A stretch of 64,000 nt of DNA from Pseudoxanthomonas dokdonensis. GTDB lineage: Bacteria; Pseudomonadota; Gammaproteobacteria; Xanthomonadales; Xanthomonadaceae. The stretch covers positions 248,001 to 312,000 of the forward strand of contig NZ_LDJL01000002.1 in NCBI RefSeq assembly GCF_001431405.1, written 5' to 3'. Below are positions 1-8,186 of this stretch, in pieces. The notes under the pieces are model-generated. The model saw only the letters and a list, made by a program, of their open reading frames with translations, was not told the DNA's origin and made no database searches. The stretch's first letter is position 1. Every line of letters begins with the position of its first letter. A program made the translations under genes and the position numbers.

Positions 1-26
1 ATGCGTCGCCGCTGCAGCAGCGGCGC

Positions 27-57
27 AAAAAACGACGCCCGGCACAAGGTCCGGGCG
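27..57 (-). terminator. Rho-independent terminator of the PLP-enzyme gene
   Basis: Read on the minus strand, a perfect 7-bp GC stem (CGCCCGG with CCGGGCG, positions 36-42 and 51-57) with an 8-nt loop is followed by a spacer and a T run (27-32). It lies about 100 bp beyond the stop codon of the minus-strand gene at 156-1268. A second hairpin, GCCGCTG/CAGCGGC at 8-24, lies just beyond the T run. No gene is visible in 1-155. Confidence 0.75.
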
Positions 58-155
58 CGGTCGACAACAAGGGAGGAGAGAGGGACCTCGTTGCGGTGTC
101 CAGTATCCGCGGCGGTTATTACAGCCATGTGAAAGCGGTCATCCCAATGCCGCAA

Positions 156-1268
156 TCAGTCGAATCCGTTGCCGGCCACCGCCAGCCCGGACAGTACCTC
201 CTGGCCCTCGACCGCCTGCTCGATGAGCTGGTCGGCGGCGGCGATGTCGATGCCGCAGCGTTGGTACCAGTCATCCGAGTAATAGCTGTGCGCATAGCGA
301 TCACCGCCATCGCAGAGGATGGTGGCGATGGAACCGGCGTGGCCCAGCGCGCGCATGCTCTGCGCGGCCCGCAACACGCCGACGAAGTTGGTCCCGGTCG
401 AGCCACCGACACGCCGCCCCAGCCGCTTGCTGACATAGCGCATCGCCGCCAGGCTCAGCGCATCGGGCACCTTGAGCATGGTGTCGACGCAGCCGGGAAT
501 GAAACTGGCCTCGACCCGCGGCCGGCCGATGCCCTCGATGCGCGACCCCTGGGCCAGAGTCATCGTGCGATCGGCCTGGCCCTGCTTGCTGCCGCGATAG
601 AAATCGAAGAACACCGAGATCTCCGGATCCACGCACAGCACGCGGCTGTTGCAGCAGCGGTAGAGCACGTAGCGGCCCAGGGTCGCACTGGTGCCGCCGG
701 TGCCCGGGCTGCAGACAATCCAGGTCGGTATCGGATGCTGCTCCAGCGCCATCTGCTTGAACAGCGACTCGGCGATGTTGTTGTTGGCGCGCCAGTCGGT
801 GGCGCGCTCGGCGTAGGTGAACTGATCCATGAAGTGCCCGCCCAGCTCCAGCGCCAGTCGCTCGGACTCGGCATTGAGCTGGCTCGGGCAATCGACCAGA
901 TGGCAGCGCCCGCCCTGGAATTCAATCGCGGCAATCTTCTCCGGCGAGGTACCACGCGGAATCACCGCCACGAACGGCAACCCCAGCAAGCGCGCGAAGT
1001 AGGCTTCGGAGACCGCCGTCGAGCCGCTGGAGGCCTCGATCACCGGCGCGCCCTCGCGCAGCCAGCCACTGGTCAGCGCGTACAGGAACAGCGAGCGCGC
1101 CAGCCGGTGCTTGAGGCTGCCGGTCGGATGGCTGGACTCGTCCTTGAAGTAGATGGCGATGTCCGGATAACCGGGCAGCGCCATCGGAATCAAGTGGGTG
1201 TCGGCGCAGCGGTTGAAATCCGCTTCAATCTTCTGGATGGCGCCTACCACCCATTCGCGTTGCAACAT
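156..1268 (-). CDS. PLP-dependent cysteine synthase / cysteine desulfhydrase family protein
   Basis: A 370-residue cytosolic fold-type II PLP enzyme of the cysteine synthase/cystathionine beta-synthase superfamily. The PLP lysine is K53 in [10 protein letters not shown], followed by the substrate loop [15 protein letters not shown] and a glycine-rich phosphate-binding segment [15 protein letters not shown] near residue 195. Family members of this length include Cds1-like L-cysteine desulfhydrases, which release sulfide and pyruvate from cysteine, as well as true O-acetylserine sulfhydrylases; the sequence alone does not decide. The substrate loop EASSGST differs from the TSGNTG usual in CysK/CysM, which favours a Cds1-like activity. 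The ATG at 1268 is the natural start. The gene stands alone with its own terminator. A 420-codon open frame on the opposite strand is a codon-bias shadow. Confidence 0.85.
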   Translation of the reverse strand: MLQREWVVGAIQKIEADFNRCADTHLIPMALPGYPDIAIYFKDESSHPTGSLKHRLARSLFLYALTSGWLREGAPVIEASSGSTAVSEAYFARLLGLPFVAVIPRGTSPEKIAAIEFQGGRCHLVDCPSQLNAESERLALELGGHFMDQFTYAERATDWRANNNIAESLFKQMALEQHPIPTWIVCSPGTGGTSATLGRYVLYRCCNSRVLCVDPEISVFFDFYRGSKQGQADRTMTLAQGSRIEGIGRPRVEASFIPGCVDTMLKVPDALSLAAMRYVSKRLGRRVGGSTGTNFVGVLRAAQSMRALGHAGSIATILCDGGDRYAHSYYSDDWYQRCGIDIAAADQLIEQAVEGQEVLSGLAVAGNGFD

Positions 1269-1480
1269 GTGTACTCCAGGAAAACCGGGGCGTTCCGGCC
1301 CCCCGGGCAGGGGTCGAAACCGGTGGCTAGTTTAACGACTTATGCGTCACGACCTTGAACGACCCGCCGGCCATCCATGGCCCCGACCATCGGGAAATCT
1401 TTACATCCCGCATGCGGTCTTGGGGCAAGATTCAAGGGCGTTCATGGTTGCCGGGCATGTTCCGGCCACGGGAGGGGTTC

Positions 1481-1852
1481 GTGGAAGAGCTGTTCATCGC
1501 GATCAGTGAGTACGTTGCGTTGACCCTGGAGATCCTTTCGGTGCTCACCATCTTCGTCGGTGCCATCGATGCGGTCATCCGGTTGTCGCCCGCGCTGCGC
1601 GTGCGTCGCGGCAGCCATGGCGCGCGGCGGGCTGCCTGGCTCAGCTTGGCGAGGTGGTTGTTGCTGGGGCTGGAATTCATGCTGGCCGCTGACATCGTCC
1701 GCACCGTCATCTCCCCGGACTGGAACGACATCGGCCAGCTCGCCGCCATCGCGATCATCCGCACCTTCCTCAATTACTTCCTCGAGCGCGATCTCGATAC
1801 CGCGGAGAAGATGAGCGGCGAGGAGCAAGTCCCGGAACGCGACCTCACCTGA
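1481..1852 (+). CDS. DUF1622 family membrane protein
   Basis: A small inner-membrane protein with two or three hydrophobic helices (about residues 3-25, 50-70 and 82-102 from this start), matching DUF1622 by the block LGLEFMLAADIVRTVISPDW and the C-terminal IRTFLNYFLERDL. Function is unknown in the family. I chose the GTG at 1481 because GGGAGGGG lies 5-6 bases upstream and the resulting 123 residues fit the family; the frame is open upstream to 1355 (in-frame ATG at 1457), but the extra N-terminus is not conserved-looking. It is followed by marC and the FGE gene on the same strand. The 212-bp stretch 1269-1480 holds no other gene. Confidence 0.75.
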   Translation: MEELFIAISEYVALTLEILSVLTIFVGAIDAVIRLSPALRVRRGSHGARRAAWLSLARWLLLGLEFMLAADIVRTVISPDWNDIGQLAAIAIIRTFLNYFLERDLDTAEKMSGEEQVPERDLT

Positions 1853-1905
1853 CATGCGCGCCTGCGGGCAAGCCGGACCGATCTTGGACAACGGAGGATG
1901 CCGCC

Positions 1906-2585
1906 ATGCCCAGCAGCGAAATCGCCTTGGTCCTGGCCAGTGCCACTGCAATGGCGGCGGTGGCCGAATTGCCGTATCGACTCGGTTACGACAATGTCTT
2001 CCTCGTCTTTTTCATCACGCTCGGGCCGATCAAGGCGATCGGCGACTACTTCCTCGCCACCCAAGGGCTGACCCGGCGCGAAGTCCTCACACTGGGCCTG
2101 AAGGTATTCGGTCTCAGCACCATCACCATCCTTGTCGCCGGTTTGGCGGGCAGCATGATGCTGCACAAGTGGCACATCTCCACGTCGGTGATGCAACTGG
2201 TGGCCGGCATCATCTTCTTCGTCGTGGCCATCCGGCTGGTTTTCGCGCAGTACGCGGACCCGCGCAATGAGCTCGCCCCCGTTCCACCGGTGAAATCCTC
2301 GACCATGCACCTGGTTTTCCCGGCCACGGTGACGCCCTATGGACTGGCGGCGCTGATCACGATCATGGCCTTGAGCCAGGACAGCGTACGCTCGACCTGC
2401 CTGATGGGCCTGCGGTGGCCGTGATGGTGATCAACGTGTTGGCGTTGCTGTCCATCCGATTCATCATGAAATGGATAGGGCCGATACCGCTGAAGGTCCT
2501 CAGCGCCGTGCTGGGAATCCTGCAGGTCGCATTGGCGATGCAGCTCATCGTCGGTACGTTGGTCCAGATGGTCAGGCCAGGCTGA
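1906..2585 (+). pseudogene. MarC family (UPF0056) inner-membrane protein, frameshifted
   Basis: The first part (1906-2424, frame 1) encodes a typical MarC/UPF0056 multi-helix protein, including FITLGPIKAIGDYFLATQGLTRR near residue 40. The frame then ends at a TGA right after MALSQDSVRSTCLMGLRWP. The missing C-terminus continues in frame 3 from about 2415 to the TGA at 2583-2585: VAVMVINVLALLSIRFIMKW followed by a helix ending in VALAMQLIVGTLVQM. A one-base gain or two-base loss around 2400-2416 explains this. It is either a real inactivating mutation or a sequencing error. MarC proteins have no established transport substrate. Confidence 0.8.
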
Positions 2586-2676
2586 TGGCGCACCCTCCCG
2601 GTGGGCAACGCCCTGCACGAAGACGGCGACGCGGCATGCGTTACCGTAGCGACATCGAACATCTGCACGCGAGGCC

Positions 2677-3624
2677 TTGGGCTTGAACACGAACCAGCAC
2701 AGTGAACGCCATGCCGGCATGGTCAGGATCGAGGGAGGAACCTTCCTCATGGGATCGGACCACCACTATCCTGAAGAAGCACCCGCGCACAAGGTGTCCG
2801 TGGATGGGTTCTGGATCGACACCCATTGCGTGACCAACGACGACTTCGCCCGGTTTGTCGCCAGCACCGGTCATGTGACCCTGGCCGAACGGGCCGCAGA
2901 CCCGGCCGACTATCCCGGCGCGGATCCGGCCATGCTGGTCCCCGCCTCGGTCGTGTTCATCCCCACTGCCGGCCCGGTCGACCTGCGCAACTCCTTCAAC
3001 TGGTGGCATTACGTCGCCGGCGCCGACTGGCGGCACCCCCACGGGCCGGACAGCGCAATCGATGGCAAGGGCAACCATCCCGTCGTGCACGTTGCCTACG
3101 AGGACGCACTCGCCTACGCGGCGTGGTGTGGCAAACGCCTGCCCACCGAAGCCGAATGGGAGTTCGCCGCACGTGGCGGCCTGGACGGCGCCGAATTCTG
3201 CTGGGGCGAGGAACTGACGCCGGCCGGTCGATACATGGCCAATACCTGGCAGGGCGAATTCCCATGGCAGAACCTGCAGGAGGATGGCCATCTTTGGACG
3301 GCGCCGGTGGGTTCGTATCCGGCCAATGGCCATGGCCTGTTCGACATGGCCGGCAATGTCTGGGAATGGACCACCGACTGGTACCAGGAACACGGTGCCA
3401 TTGCCCAGCATGCCTGCTGCACGTTGGCCAATCCGCGCGGCGGTAGCGCCGAGGCAAGTACTGATCCCCGCGATCCGGCCGTGAAGATACCGCGCCGGGT
3501 CATGAAGGGTGGGTCACACTTGTGCGCACCCAATTACTGCCGCCGCTATCGGCCCGCGGCACGGATGGCGCAACCCGTCGATACCTCGACCTGCCACCTC
3601 GGGTTCCGCTGCGTCGCCGACTGA
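2677..3624 (+). CDS. Formylglycine-generating enzyme (SUMF1/FGE-sulfatase domain)
   Basis: An FGE-type protein that oxidises the active-site cysteine of sulfatases to formylglycine. The domain starts at MVRIEGGTFLMGSD (residue 15) and runs to the C-terminus, with KRLPTEAEWEFAARGG, GNVWEWTTDWY and the catalytic block GGSHLCAPNYCRRYRPAAR, whose two cysteines (C283 and C288 from this start) match the copper-binding pair of aerobic FGEs; the end is LGFRC. No signal peptide is visible, so it should act in the cytosol. The start is uncertain: TTG 2677, TTG 2683 (better spacing from GAGG) or ATG 2719 are all possible. The arylsulfatase at 4163-5707 on the other strand is the obvious client. Confidence 0.9.
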   Translation: MGLNTNQHSERHAGMVRIEGGTFLMGSDHHYPEEAPAHKVSVDGFWIDTHCVTNDDFARFVASTGHVTLAERAADPADYPGADPAMLVPASVVFIPTAGPVDLRNSFNWWHYVAGADWRHPHGPDSAIDGKGNHPVVHVAYEDALAYAAWCGKRLPTEAEWEFAARGGLDGAEFCWGEELTPAGRYMANTWQGEFPWQNLQEDGHLWTAPVGSYPANGHGLFDMAGNVWEWTTDWYQEHGAIAQHACCTLANPRGGSAEASTDPRDPAVKIPRRVMKGGSHLCAPNYCRRYRPAARMAQPVDTSTCHLGFRCVAD

Positions 3625-3644
3625 GGGATGTACGAAGCCGGGGT

Positions 3645-4073
3645 TCAGCCGCCCATCACCAGGCTCACGAAGGCAAAGACTCCCAATGCCGCGACCAGGG
3701 TGCATACCCACATCGCGAGGTTCCACTGCGAGGGAAGCCCCATCGCACGCAACGCATTGACCCGTCTCCAATGCTGCACCACGGCCAGGCACAACGCCCC
3801 CGTACCGATGATGATCATGCCGAGCCCGATCGTGTCGGAAGTCCAGGTCCGTTGCAGTATCCCGCTGACCGGGGCTCCTTTCTGGTCCTCCAGGAACTGG
3901 AAGAACTTGACCAGCGTGAAGCCGAAACTGATCATCGAGAACGAAGTCCGCAGCCAGGACATCAACGTCCTTTCAAACGAAAGGAAGCTGCGCTCAATGG
4001 CCAGCGCGGTACGCTGTTCAGAAAGCTCGGTGCCATAGTCAGGCCCCGGCGTCGTGTTTGCGGTGGTACTCAA
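3645..4073 (-). CDS. DUF202 (YidH-like) inner-membrane protein
   Basis: About 142 residues with the DUF202 signature LAIERSFLSFERTLMSWLRTS followed by three hydrophobic helices. The role of the family is unknown. The TTG at 4073 has GAGAGGGGG just upstream, whereas the longer alternative (GTG at 4130) has no ribosome binding site and adds a poorly membrane-like leader. It lies 89 bp downstream of the sulfatase on the same strand, so the two may be cotranscribed. It is convergent with the FGE gene, ending 20 bp from it. Confidence 0.8.
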   Translation of the reverse strand: MSTTANTTPGPDYGTELSEQRTALAIERSFLSFERTLMSWLRTSFSMISFGFTLVKFFQFLEDQKGAPVSGILQRTWTSDTIGLGMIIIGTGALCLAVVQHWRRVNALRAMGLPSQWNLAMWVCTLVAALGVFAFVSLVMGG

Positions 4074-4162
4074 GGCGCCCCCTCTCGTTGTCCAATGAAG
4101 GCATGCCGCGCGCGCCGTGGCCTTGGCCACGACGCACGGGATGGTCCTGCGGCACGACCGAT

Positions 4163-5707
4163 TCAGCCGCCGCTGGCTACCTCTTCCATCTTCTCCATCA
4201 CCTGGTCCAGGCTGAAGCTGGCCGACTTCTGGCGCGGGGGGAATTCCTTGAACGTTCCCAGGAACTCGGCCACCGCGGCCTGCGCCGGCACCAGCAGATA
4301 GATGCGCCGGAACATCCAGTCGTAATAGGTGTTGGATGTCTGTTGCCCACGTTCATACGGATCCATCCGCAGGTTGAAGATGTACGGCGTGCGCAAGACG
4401 ACGAACGGCTCCTGCCATATCTTCAGTGTCGTCTCCTGCCGCTGCTCCATGAACAGCATCTTCCAGTTGTCGTAGCGCAGGGCCGCCACGTCGCCGTCGT
4501 CGGTGAAATAGAGGAACGCCTTGCGCGGACTCTCTTTCACTTCGCCGGTCAAGTACGGAAGCAAGTTGTGCCCGTCGAGATGGACCTTGAAGGTCTTCTT
4601 GCCGATCTTCAGGCCCTTCTTCAACTTCGTCGCGATGTCCGGATCCCCTGCCAAGGCAAGGATCGTCGGGAACCAGTCCTGGTGACTGATGATGCCGTTG
4701 GATTCGGAACCGGCCTCGATGTGCCCCGGGTAGCGGACCATGCAAGGGACGCGGTAAGCGCCTTCCCAACTGGTGTTCTTCTCCGAGCGGAACGGAGTCA
4801 TGCCCGAATCCGGCCAGGTGTTCATGTGCGGGCCGTTGTCGGTGCTGTACTGCACGAAGGTATCGTCGGCGATGCCGAGTTCATCGATGAAATCGAGCAA
4901 CTGCCCGATGCACCAGTCGTGGTACATCATCGTGTCGTGGTACTCGGATTGCCAGCGACCGGACTTGCCTTTCCAGTCCGGATGCACGTGCGTCCAGGCA
5001 TGCATGTGGGTGGTGTTGAACCAGACGAAGAATGGCTCGCCGGCATCATGCGCGGCCTGGATGAATTTCTTGGCAGCGGCAAGGAATTCCTCGTCGCAGG
5101 ACTGCATGCGCTCCTTGGTCAAGGGCCCGGTATTTTCAATCTTCTGACCCCCCTTGCCGTCCGCCCAGCAATGCAGGACCCCACGCGGACCATACTTCTT
5201 CTTGAAGTCCGGGAAGTCCTTGGCATTGGGGTAGTCTTCTTCCTCCGGCTCCTCCTCGGCGTTGAGGTGGTACAAATTGCCGAAGAACTCGTCGAATCCA
5301 TGCATCGTCGGCAGGTGTTCGTCGCGGTCGCCCAAGTGGTTCTTGCCGAACTGGCCCGTGCGATACCCCAGTGGCTTGAGCGCCTCGGCGATGGTGATGT
5401 CCTCGGCCTTCAAGCCAAGTTCCGCCCCTGGAAGCCCGACCTTGGTCAGACCCGTGCGCAACCCGCATTGGCCGGTGATGAAAGAGGCTCGCCCGGCGGT
5501 ACAGCTCTGTTCGGCATAGGAGTCGGTGAAGATCATCCCCTCCTTGGCGATTCGATCAATGTTGGGCGTGCGGTAACCCATCAGGCCCTTGGTATAACAA
5601 CTCAGGTTGGCCTGGCCGATGTCGTCACCCCACATCACCAGGACATTGGGTTGCTTCGCTCCCTTTGTACTGCCTTTCGTTGCTTTCGCTGCTTTTGCCG
5701 TAGACAT
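4163..5707 (-). CDS. Arylsulfatase (type I, formylglycine-dependent)
   Basis: A 514-residue alkaline-phosphatase-fold sulfatase. N-terminal metal ligands are in NVLVMWGDDIGQANLS. The modified cysteine is C69 in SCTAGRASFITGQ, a CxAxR version of the usual CxPxR motif. Further ligands are in QYSTDNGPHMNTWPDSG and the nearby lysine-rich block TPFRSEKNTSWEGAYRVP. No signal peptide or lipobox is apparent, since the N-terminus is an Ala/Lys/Thr-rich stretch. ATG 5707 was chosen because GGAG lies 6 bases upstream; the frame is open to 5767. The substrate (sulfate ester of a phenol, sugar or lipid) cannot be read from the sequence. The maturing enzyme is encoded at 2677-3624. Confidence 0.9.
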   Translation of the reverse strand: MSTAKAAKATKGSTKGAKQPNVLVMWGDDIGQANLSCYTKGLMGYRTPNIDRIAKEGMIFTDSYAEQSCTAGRASFITGQCGLRTGLTKVGLPGAELGLKAEDITIAEALKPLGYRTGQFGKNHLGDRDEHLPTMHGFDEFFGNLYHLNAEEEPEEEDYPNAKDFPDFKKKYGPRGVLHCWADGKGGQKIENTGPLTKERMQSCDEEFLAAAKKFIQAAHDAGEPFFVWFNTTHMHAWTHVHPDWKGKSGRWQSEYHDTMMYHDWCIGQLLDFIDELGIADDTFVQYSTDNGPHMNTWPDSGMTPFRSEKNTSWEGAYRVPCMVRYPGHIEAGSESNGIISHQDWFPTILALAGDPDIATKLKKGLKIGKKTFKVHLDGHNLLPYLTGEVKESPRKAFLYFTDDGDVAALRYDNWKMLFMEQRQETTLKIWQEPFVVLRTPYIFNLRMDPYERGQQTSNTYYDWMFRRIYLLVPAQAAVAEFLGTFKEFPPRQKSASFSLDQVMEKMEEVASGG

Positions 5708-6174
5708 TGCCATCTCCAAGTCAATCGTCAGGGGGATCTGCCTCCGACGCTGTCCGCTGGCATTCATGGAACCGGGGAAACACCAAGCAAGGCAACTTCA
5801 GAGTTCCGGTTATGGGGGACTTTTCGAAAAGACGCCCACGCCCACGCTACGCCCCACGACATTAATATCGCGTACAAAAAAACCTCGCAAAATCGCGGAA
5901 TTACGCAGCTCACGCCGGCTGCCTTACGCGGGTAGGCGGCAATAGAAGGCTGCCAGCAGGTGCGCCGAAGACTCAGCCCCGCGCAAGATGCCCGGGAATC
6001 GGTTCACGTCGCGCGCGTCGGTGTGCATCCGCCACGGCATATGGCGGTCAACTCCCCGACATGGCGCCAGGGCAGACCCGCAAGGCGCAGGGTCCTTCTG
6101 AGGCGCTCAGTAAAACTGTATGCACAGGGCTACGCCGCAGCTGGTGCACCGACAGCGCCATTAACGCCCGGGCA
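5708..6174. other. 467-bp intergenic region between sulfatase and glmS
   Basis: No credible gene. The stretch 5840-5900 is more AT-rich than its surroundings and carries the promoter proposed below. The remainder up to glmS is GC-rich, without a clear terminator or repeat. Confidence 0.6.
5862..5890 (-). promoter_or_regulatory. Likely sigma-70 promoter of the sulfatase
   Basis: On the minus strand, TTGCGA (revcomp of 5885-5890) and TATTAA (revcomp of 5862-5867) are separated by exactly 17 bases, one of which is part of a run of seven T. It sits about 155 bp upstream of the sulfatase start in an otherwise GC-rich context. Confidence 0.5.
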
Positions 6175-8001
6175 TCACTCCACCGTCACGCTCTTGGCCA
6201 GGTTGCGCGGCTTGTCGACGTCGGTGCCGCGTGCCAGTGCGGTGTGGTAGGCCAGCAACTGCACCGGGATGGTGTGGATGATCGGGCTGAGCGCGCCGGC
6301 ATGGCGCGGCGTGCGGATCACGTGCACGCCTTCGGATTCGCTGAAGTTGCTGTCCTGGTCGGTGAACACGAACAGTTCACCGCCACGCGCACGCACTTCC
6401 TGCATGTTCGACTTGACCTTCTCCAGCAGCCTGTCATTGGGCGCGATCACCACCACCGGCATGTTGGCGTCCACCAGCGCCAGCGGGCCGTGCTTGAGCT
6501 CGCCAGCCGGATACGCCTCGGCATGGATATAGGAAATTTCTTTGAGCTTGAGCGCGCCTTCCAGGGCGATGGGGTAATGCAGGCCGCGGCCCAGGAACAG
6601 GGCATCGGACTTGGGCGCGAAACGCTCGGCCCACAGCGCAATCTGCGGCTCCAGGTTGAGCGCGTGCTGGACGCTGCCGGGCAGATAGCGCAGTTCTTCC
6701 AGATAGCCGGCTTCCTCGGCCTCGTCGAGCTTGCCGTGCAGCTTGGCCAGCACCACGCTGAGCTGGAACAGCACCGCCAGCTGGGTGGTGAAGGCCTTGG
6801 TCGAGGCAACGCCGATTTCGGCGCCGGCGCGGGTGTAGCAGACCAGTTCGCTGGCGCGCGGGATCGCGCTTTCAGGCACGTTGCAGATTGAGAGCGTGTG
6901 CCGATGGCCAAGCGACTTGGCGTATTTGAGCGCTTCCATCGTATCCAGGGTTTCGCCCGACTGCGACAGCGTCACCACCAGGTGATCCGGGTTGGCGTAA
7001 GCGGCGCGGTAGCGGTATTCGCTGGCGATTTCCACGCTGCATGGCAAGCCGGCGATAGCCTCGATCCAGTAACGCGCGGTCATGCCGGCGTAGTAGCTGG
7101 TGCCGCAGGCCAGGATCTGCACGCCGCTGATGCCCTTGAGGATTTCGCCGGCGTTGTCACCAAACAGTGCGGCATCGAAACCCACGTCCATGGCCGCTTC
7201 GATGGTGTCGCCCAGTGCGCGCGGCTGCTCGTGGATTTCCTTCTGCATGAAGTGGCGGTACGGACCCAGCTCCAGCGATGCCAGCGACACGTCCGACTGG
7301 TGCAGCTCGCGCTCCACCGGCTCATCGTTGCCATCGAAGATGCGCACGCCGTCGCGGCTCAATTCGGCGGTGTCGCCTTCTTCCAGGAACATCACTTGGC
7401 GGGTCGCCTGCAGGATTGCCGAGACGTCGGAGGCGACGAAATTCTCGCCCTCGCCAATGCCGATCAGCAGCGGGCAGCCCATCCGCGCCACCACCATCCG
7501 CTGCGGTTCGGCACGACTGACCACCGCCAGCGCGTAGGCACCGGTGAGTTCCTTGACCGTGCGTTGCAACGCCGCCAGCAGGTCAGCGCCCTGGGTCAGG
7601 TGATGGTGGATGAGGTGGGCGATGACTTCGGTGTCGGTCTGCGATTCGAACTGGTAGCCCAGCGCACGCAGGCGCTCGCGCTGCTCGTCGTGGTTTTCGA
7701 TGATGCCGTTGTGGACCAGCGCCACGCCCTGGCTGATGTGCGGGTGGGCGTTGGCTTCGGTCACCCCGCCGTGGGTCGCCCAGCGAGTGTGGCCGACACC
7801 GACCTGGGCGCTGAATGCCTCGCTTTGAGCGGCCGCTTCCATCTCGGCCACCCGGCCGGTACGGCGCACCCGGCGCACGTCGCGGCCGTCGATCACGGCG
7901 ATGCCGGCCGAATCGTAACCGCGGTATTCCAGGCGCTTGAGGCCTTCAATCAACAGGGGAACCACATCGCGATTGGCAATCGCACCCACAATGCCGCACA
8001 T
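6175..8001 (-). CDS. glmS: Glutamine--fructose-6-phosphate aminotransferase (isomerizing)
   Basis: A 608-residue GlmS, full family length. It makes glucosamine-6-phosphate from fructose-6-phosphate and glutamine, the first step of UDP-GlcNAc synthesis. The mature N-terminus CGIVGAI gives the Ntn glutaminase nucleophile Cys2, with GHTRWATHG downstream. Two SIS isomerase domains follow ([45 protein letters not shown]), and the end matches NLAKSVTVE of the family. The ATG at 8001 is fixed by the processed Met-Cys start. glmU, a later enzyme of the same pathway, lies 7.7 kb away. The upstream region is shared with the divergent export operon. Confidence 0.98.
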   Translation of the reverse strand: MCGIVGAIANRDVVPLLIEGLKRLEYRGYDSAGIAVIDGRDVRRVRRTGRVAEMEAAAQSEAFSAQVGVGHTRWATHGGVTEANAHPHISQGVALVHNGIIENHDEQRERLRALGYQFESQTDTEVIAHLIHHHLTQGADLLAALQRTVKELTGAYALAVVSRAEPQRMVVARMGCPLLIGIGEGENFVASDVSAILQATRQVMFLEEGDTAELSRDGVRIFDGNDEPVERELHQSDVSLASLELGPYRHFMQKEIHEQPRALGDTIEAAMDVGFDAALFGDNAGEILKGISGVQILACGTSYYAGMTARYWIEAIAGLPCSVEIASEYRYRAAYANPDHLVVTLSQSGETLDTMEALKYAKSLGHRHTLSICNVPESAIPRASELVCYTRAGAEIGVASTKAFTTQLAVLFQLSVVLAKLHGKLDEAEEAGYLEELRYLPGSVQHALNLEPQIALWAERFAPKSDALFLGRGLHYPIALEGALKLKEISYIHAEAYPAGELKHGPLALVDANMPVVVIAPNDRLLEKVKSNMQEVRARGGELFVFTDQDSNFSESEGVHVIRTPRHAGALSPIIHTIPVQLLAYHTALARGTDVDKPRNLAKSVTVE

Positions 8002-8037
8002 AAGCCACTCACTGTCCGTTGGGATGTCCTGCCGACC

Positions 8038-8043
8038 ATTGTA
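8038..8043 (-). promoter_or_regulatory. Possible -10 element of glmS
   Basis: TACAAT on the minus strand, 36 bp upstream of the glmS start. No convincing -35 is seen at 17-18 bp. If it is real, the TGTCCG palindromes at 8056-8108 overlap the upstream half of this promoter. Confidence 0.3.
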
Positions 8044-8055
8044 ATGACCGGCGAC

Positions 8056-8108
8056 GACAGCGGTGTCCGGGGGCAGTGTCCGCGGACACCCGGACAGCGG
8101 TGTCCGGG
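8056..8108. promoter_or_regulatory. Cluster of TGTCCG palindromes, candidate enhancer (UAS) for the NtrC-type regulator
   Basis: Three related inverted repeats occur in 53 bp: GACA-GCGG-TGTC at about 8056-8068, the perfect 12-mer TGTCCGCGGACA at 8077-8088, and CGGACA-GCGG-TGTCCG at 8091-8106. The GACAGCGGTGTCCGGG unit occurs twice (around 8056 and 8093). The cluster ends 35 bp before the -24 element of the sigma-54 promoter at 8142, a normal place for binding of an enhancer-binding protein. The matching regulator is encoded at 12946-14283 at the end of the same gene block. Confidence 0.7.
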
Positions 8109-8141
8109 CGGGCATGTCTTTGCAAATCAGCTAGTTATGGT

Positions 8142-8157
8142 TGGCACGCATCCTGCT
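8142..8157 (+). promoter_or_regulatory. Sigma-54 (RpoN) -24/-12 promoter of the export operon
   Basis: TTGGCACGCATCCTGCT: GG of the -24 element at 8143-8144 and GC of the -12 element at 8155-8156, exactly 10 bases apart. It matches consensus TGGCACG-N4-TTGCW at all but one position. Transcription should start near 8167, 20-30 bp before the first start codon at 8187/8196. It lies between the palindrome cluster and the adaptor gene. Confidence 0.8.
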
Positions 8158-8186
8158 TTGTTCAGCAGGACTTCCCACTTAAACGC

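Noticed and set aside
96-1358. A 420-codon + strand frame at the window start
   Set aside because: It is the antisense of the PLP enzyme, which has its lysine motif, full length and a terminator.
8002-8055. glmS ribozyme or riboswitch in the glmS leader
   Set aside because: The leader is only about 30-50 nt from the possible promoter and shows none of the ribozyme's pairing; glmS ribozymes are a Gram-positive feature.
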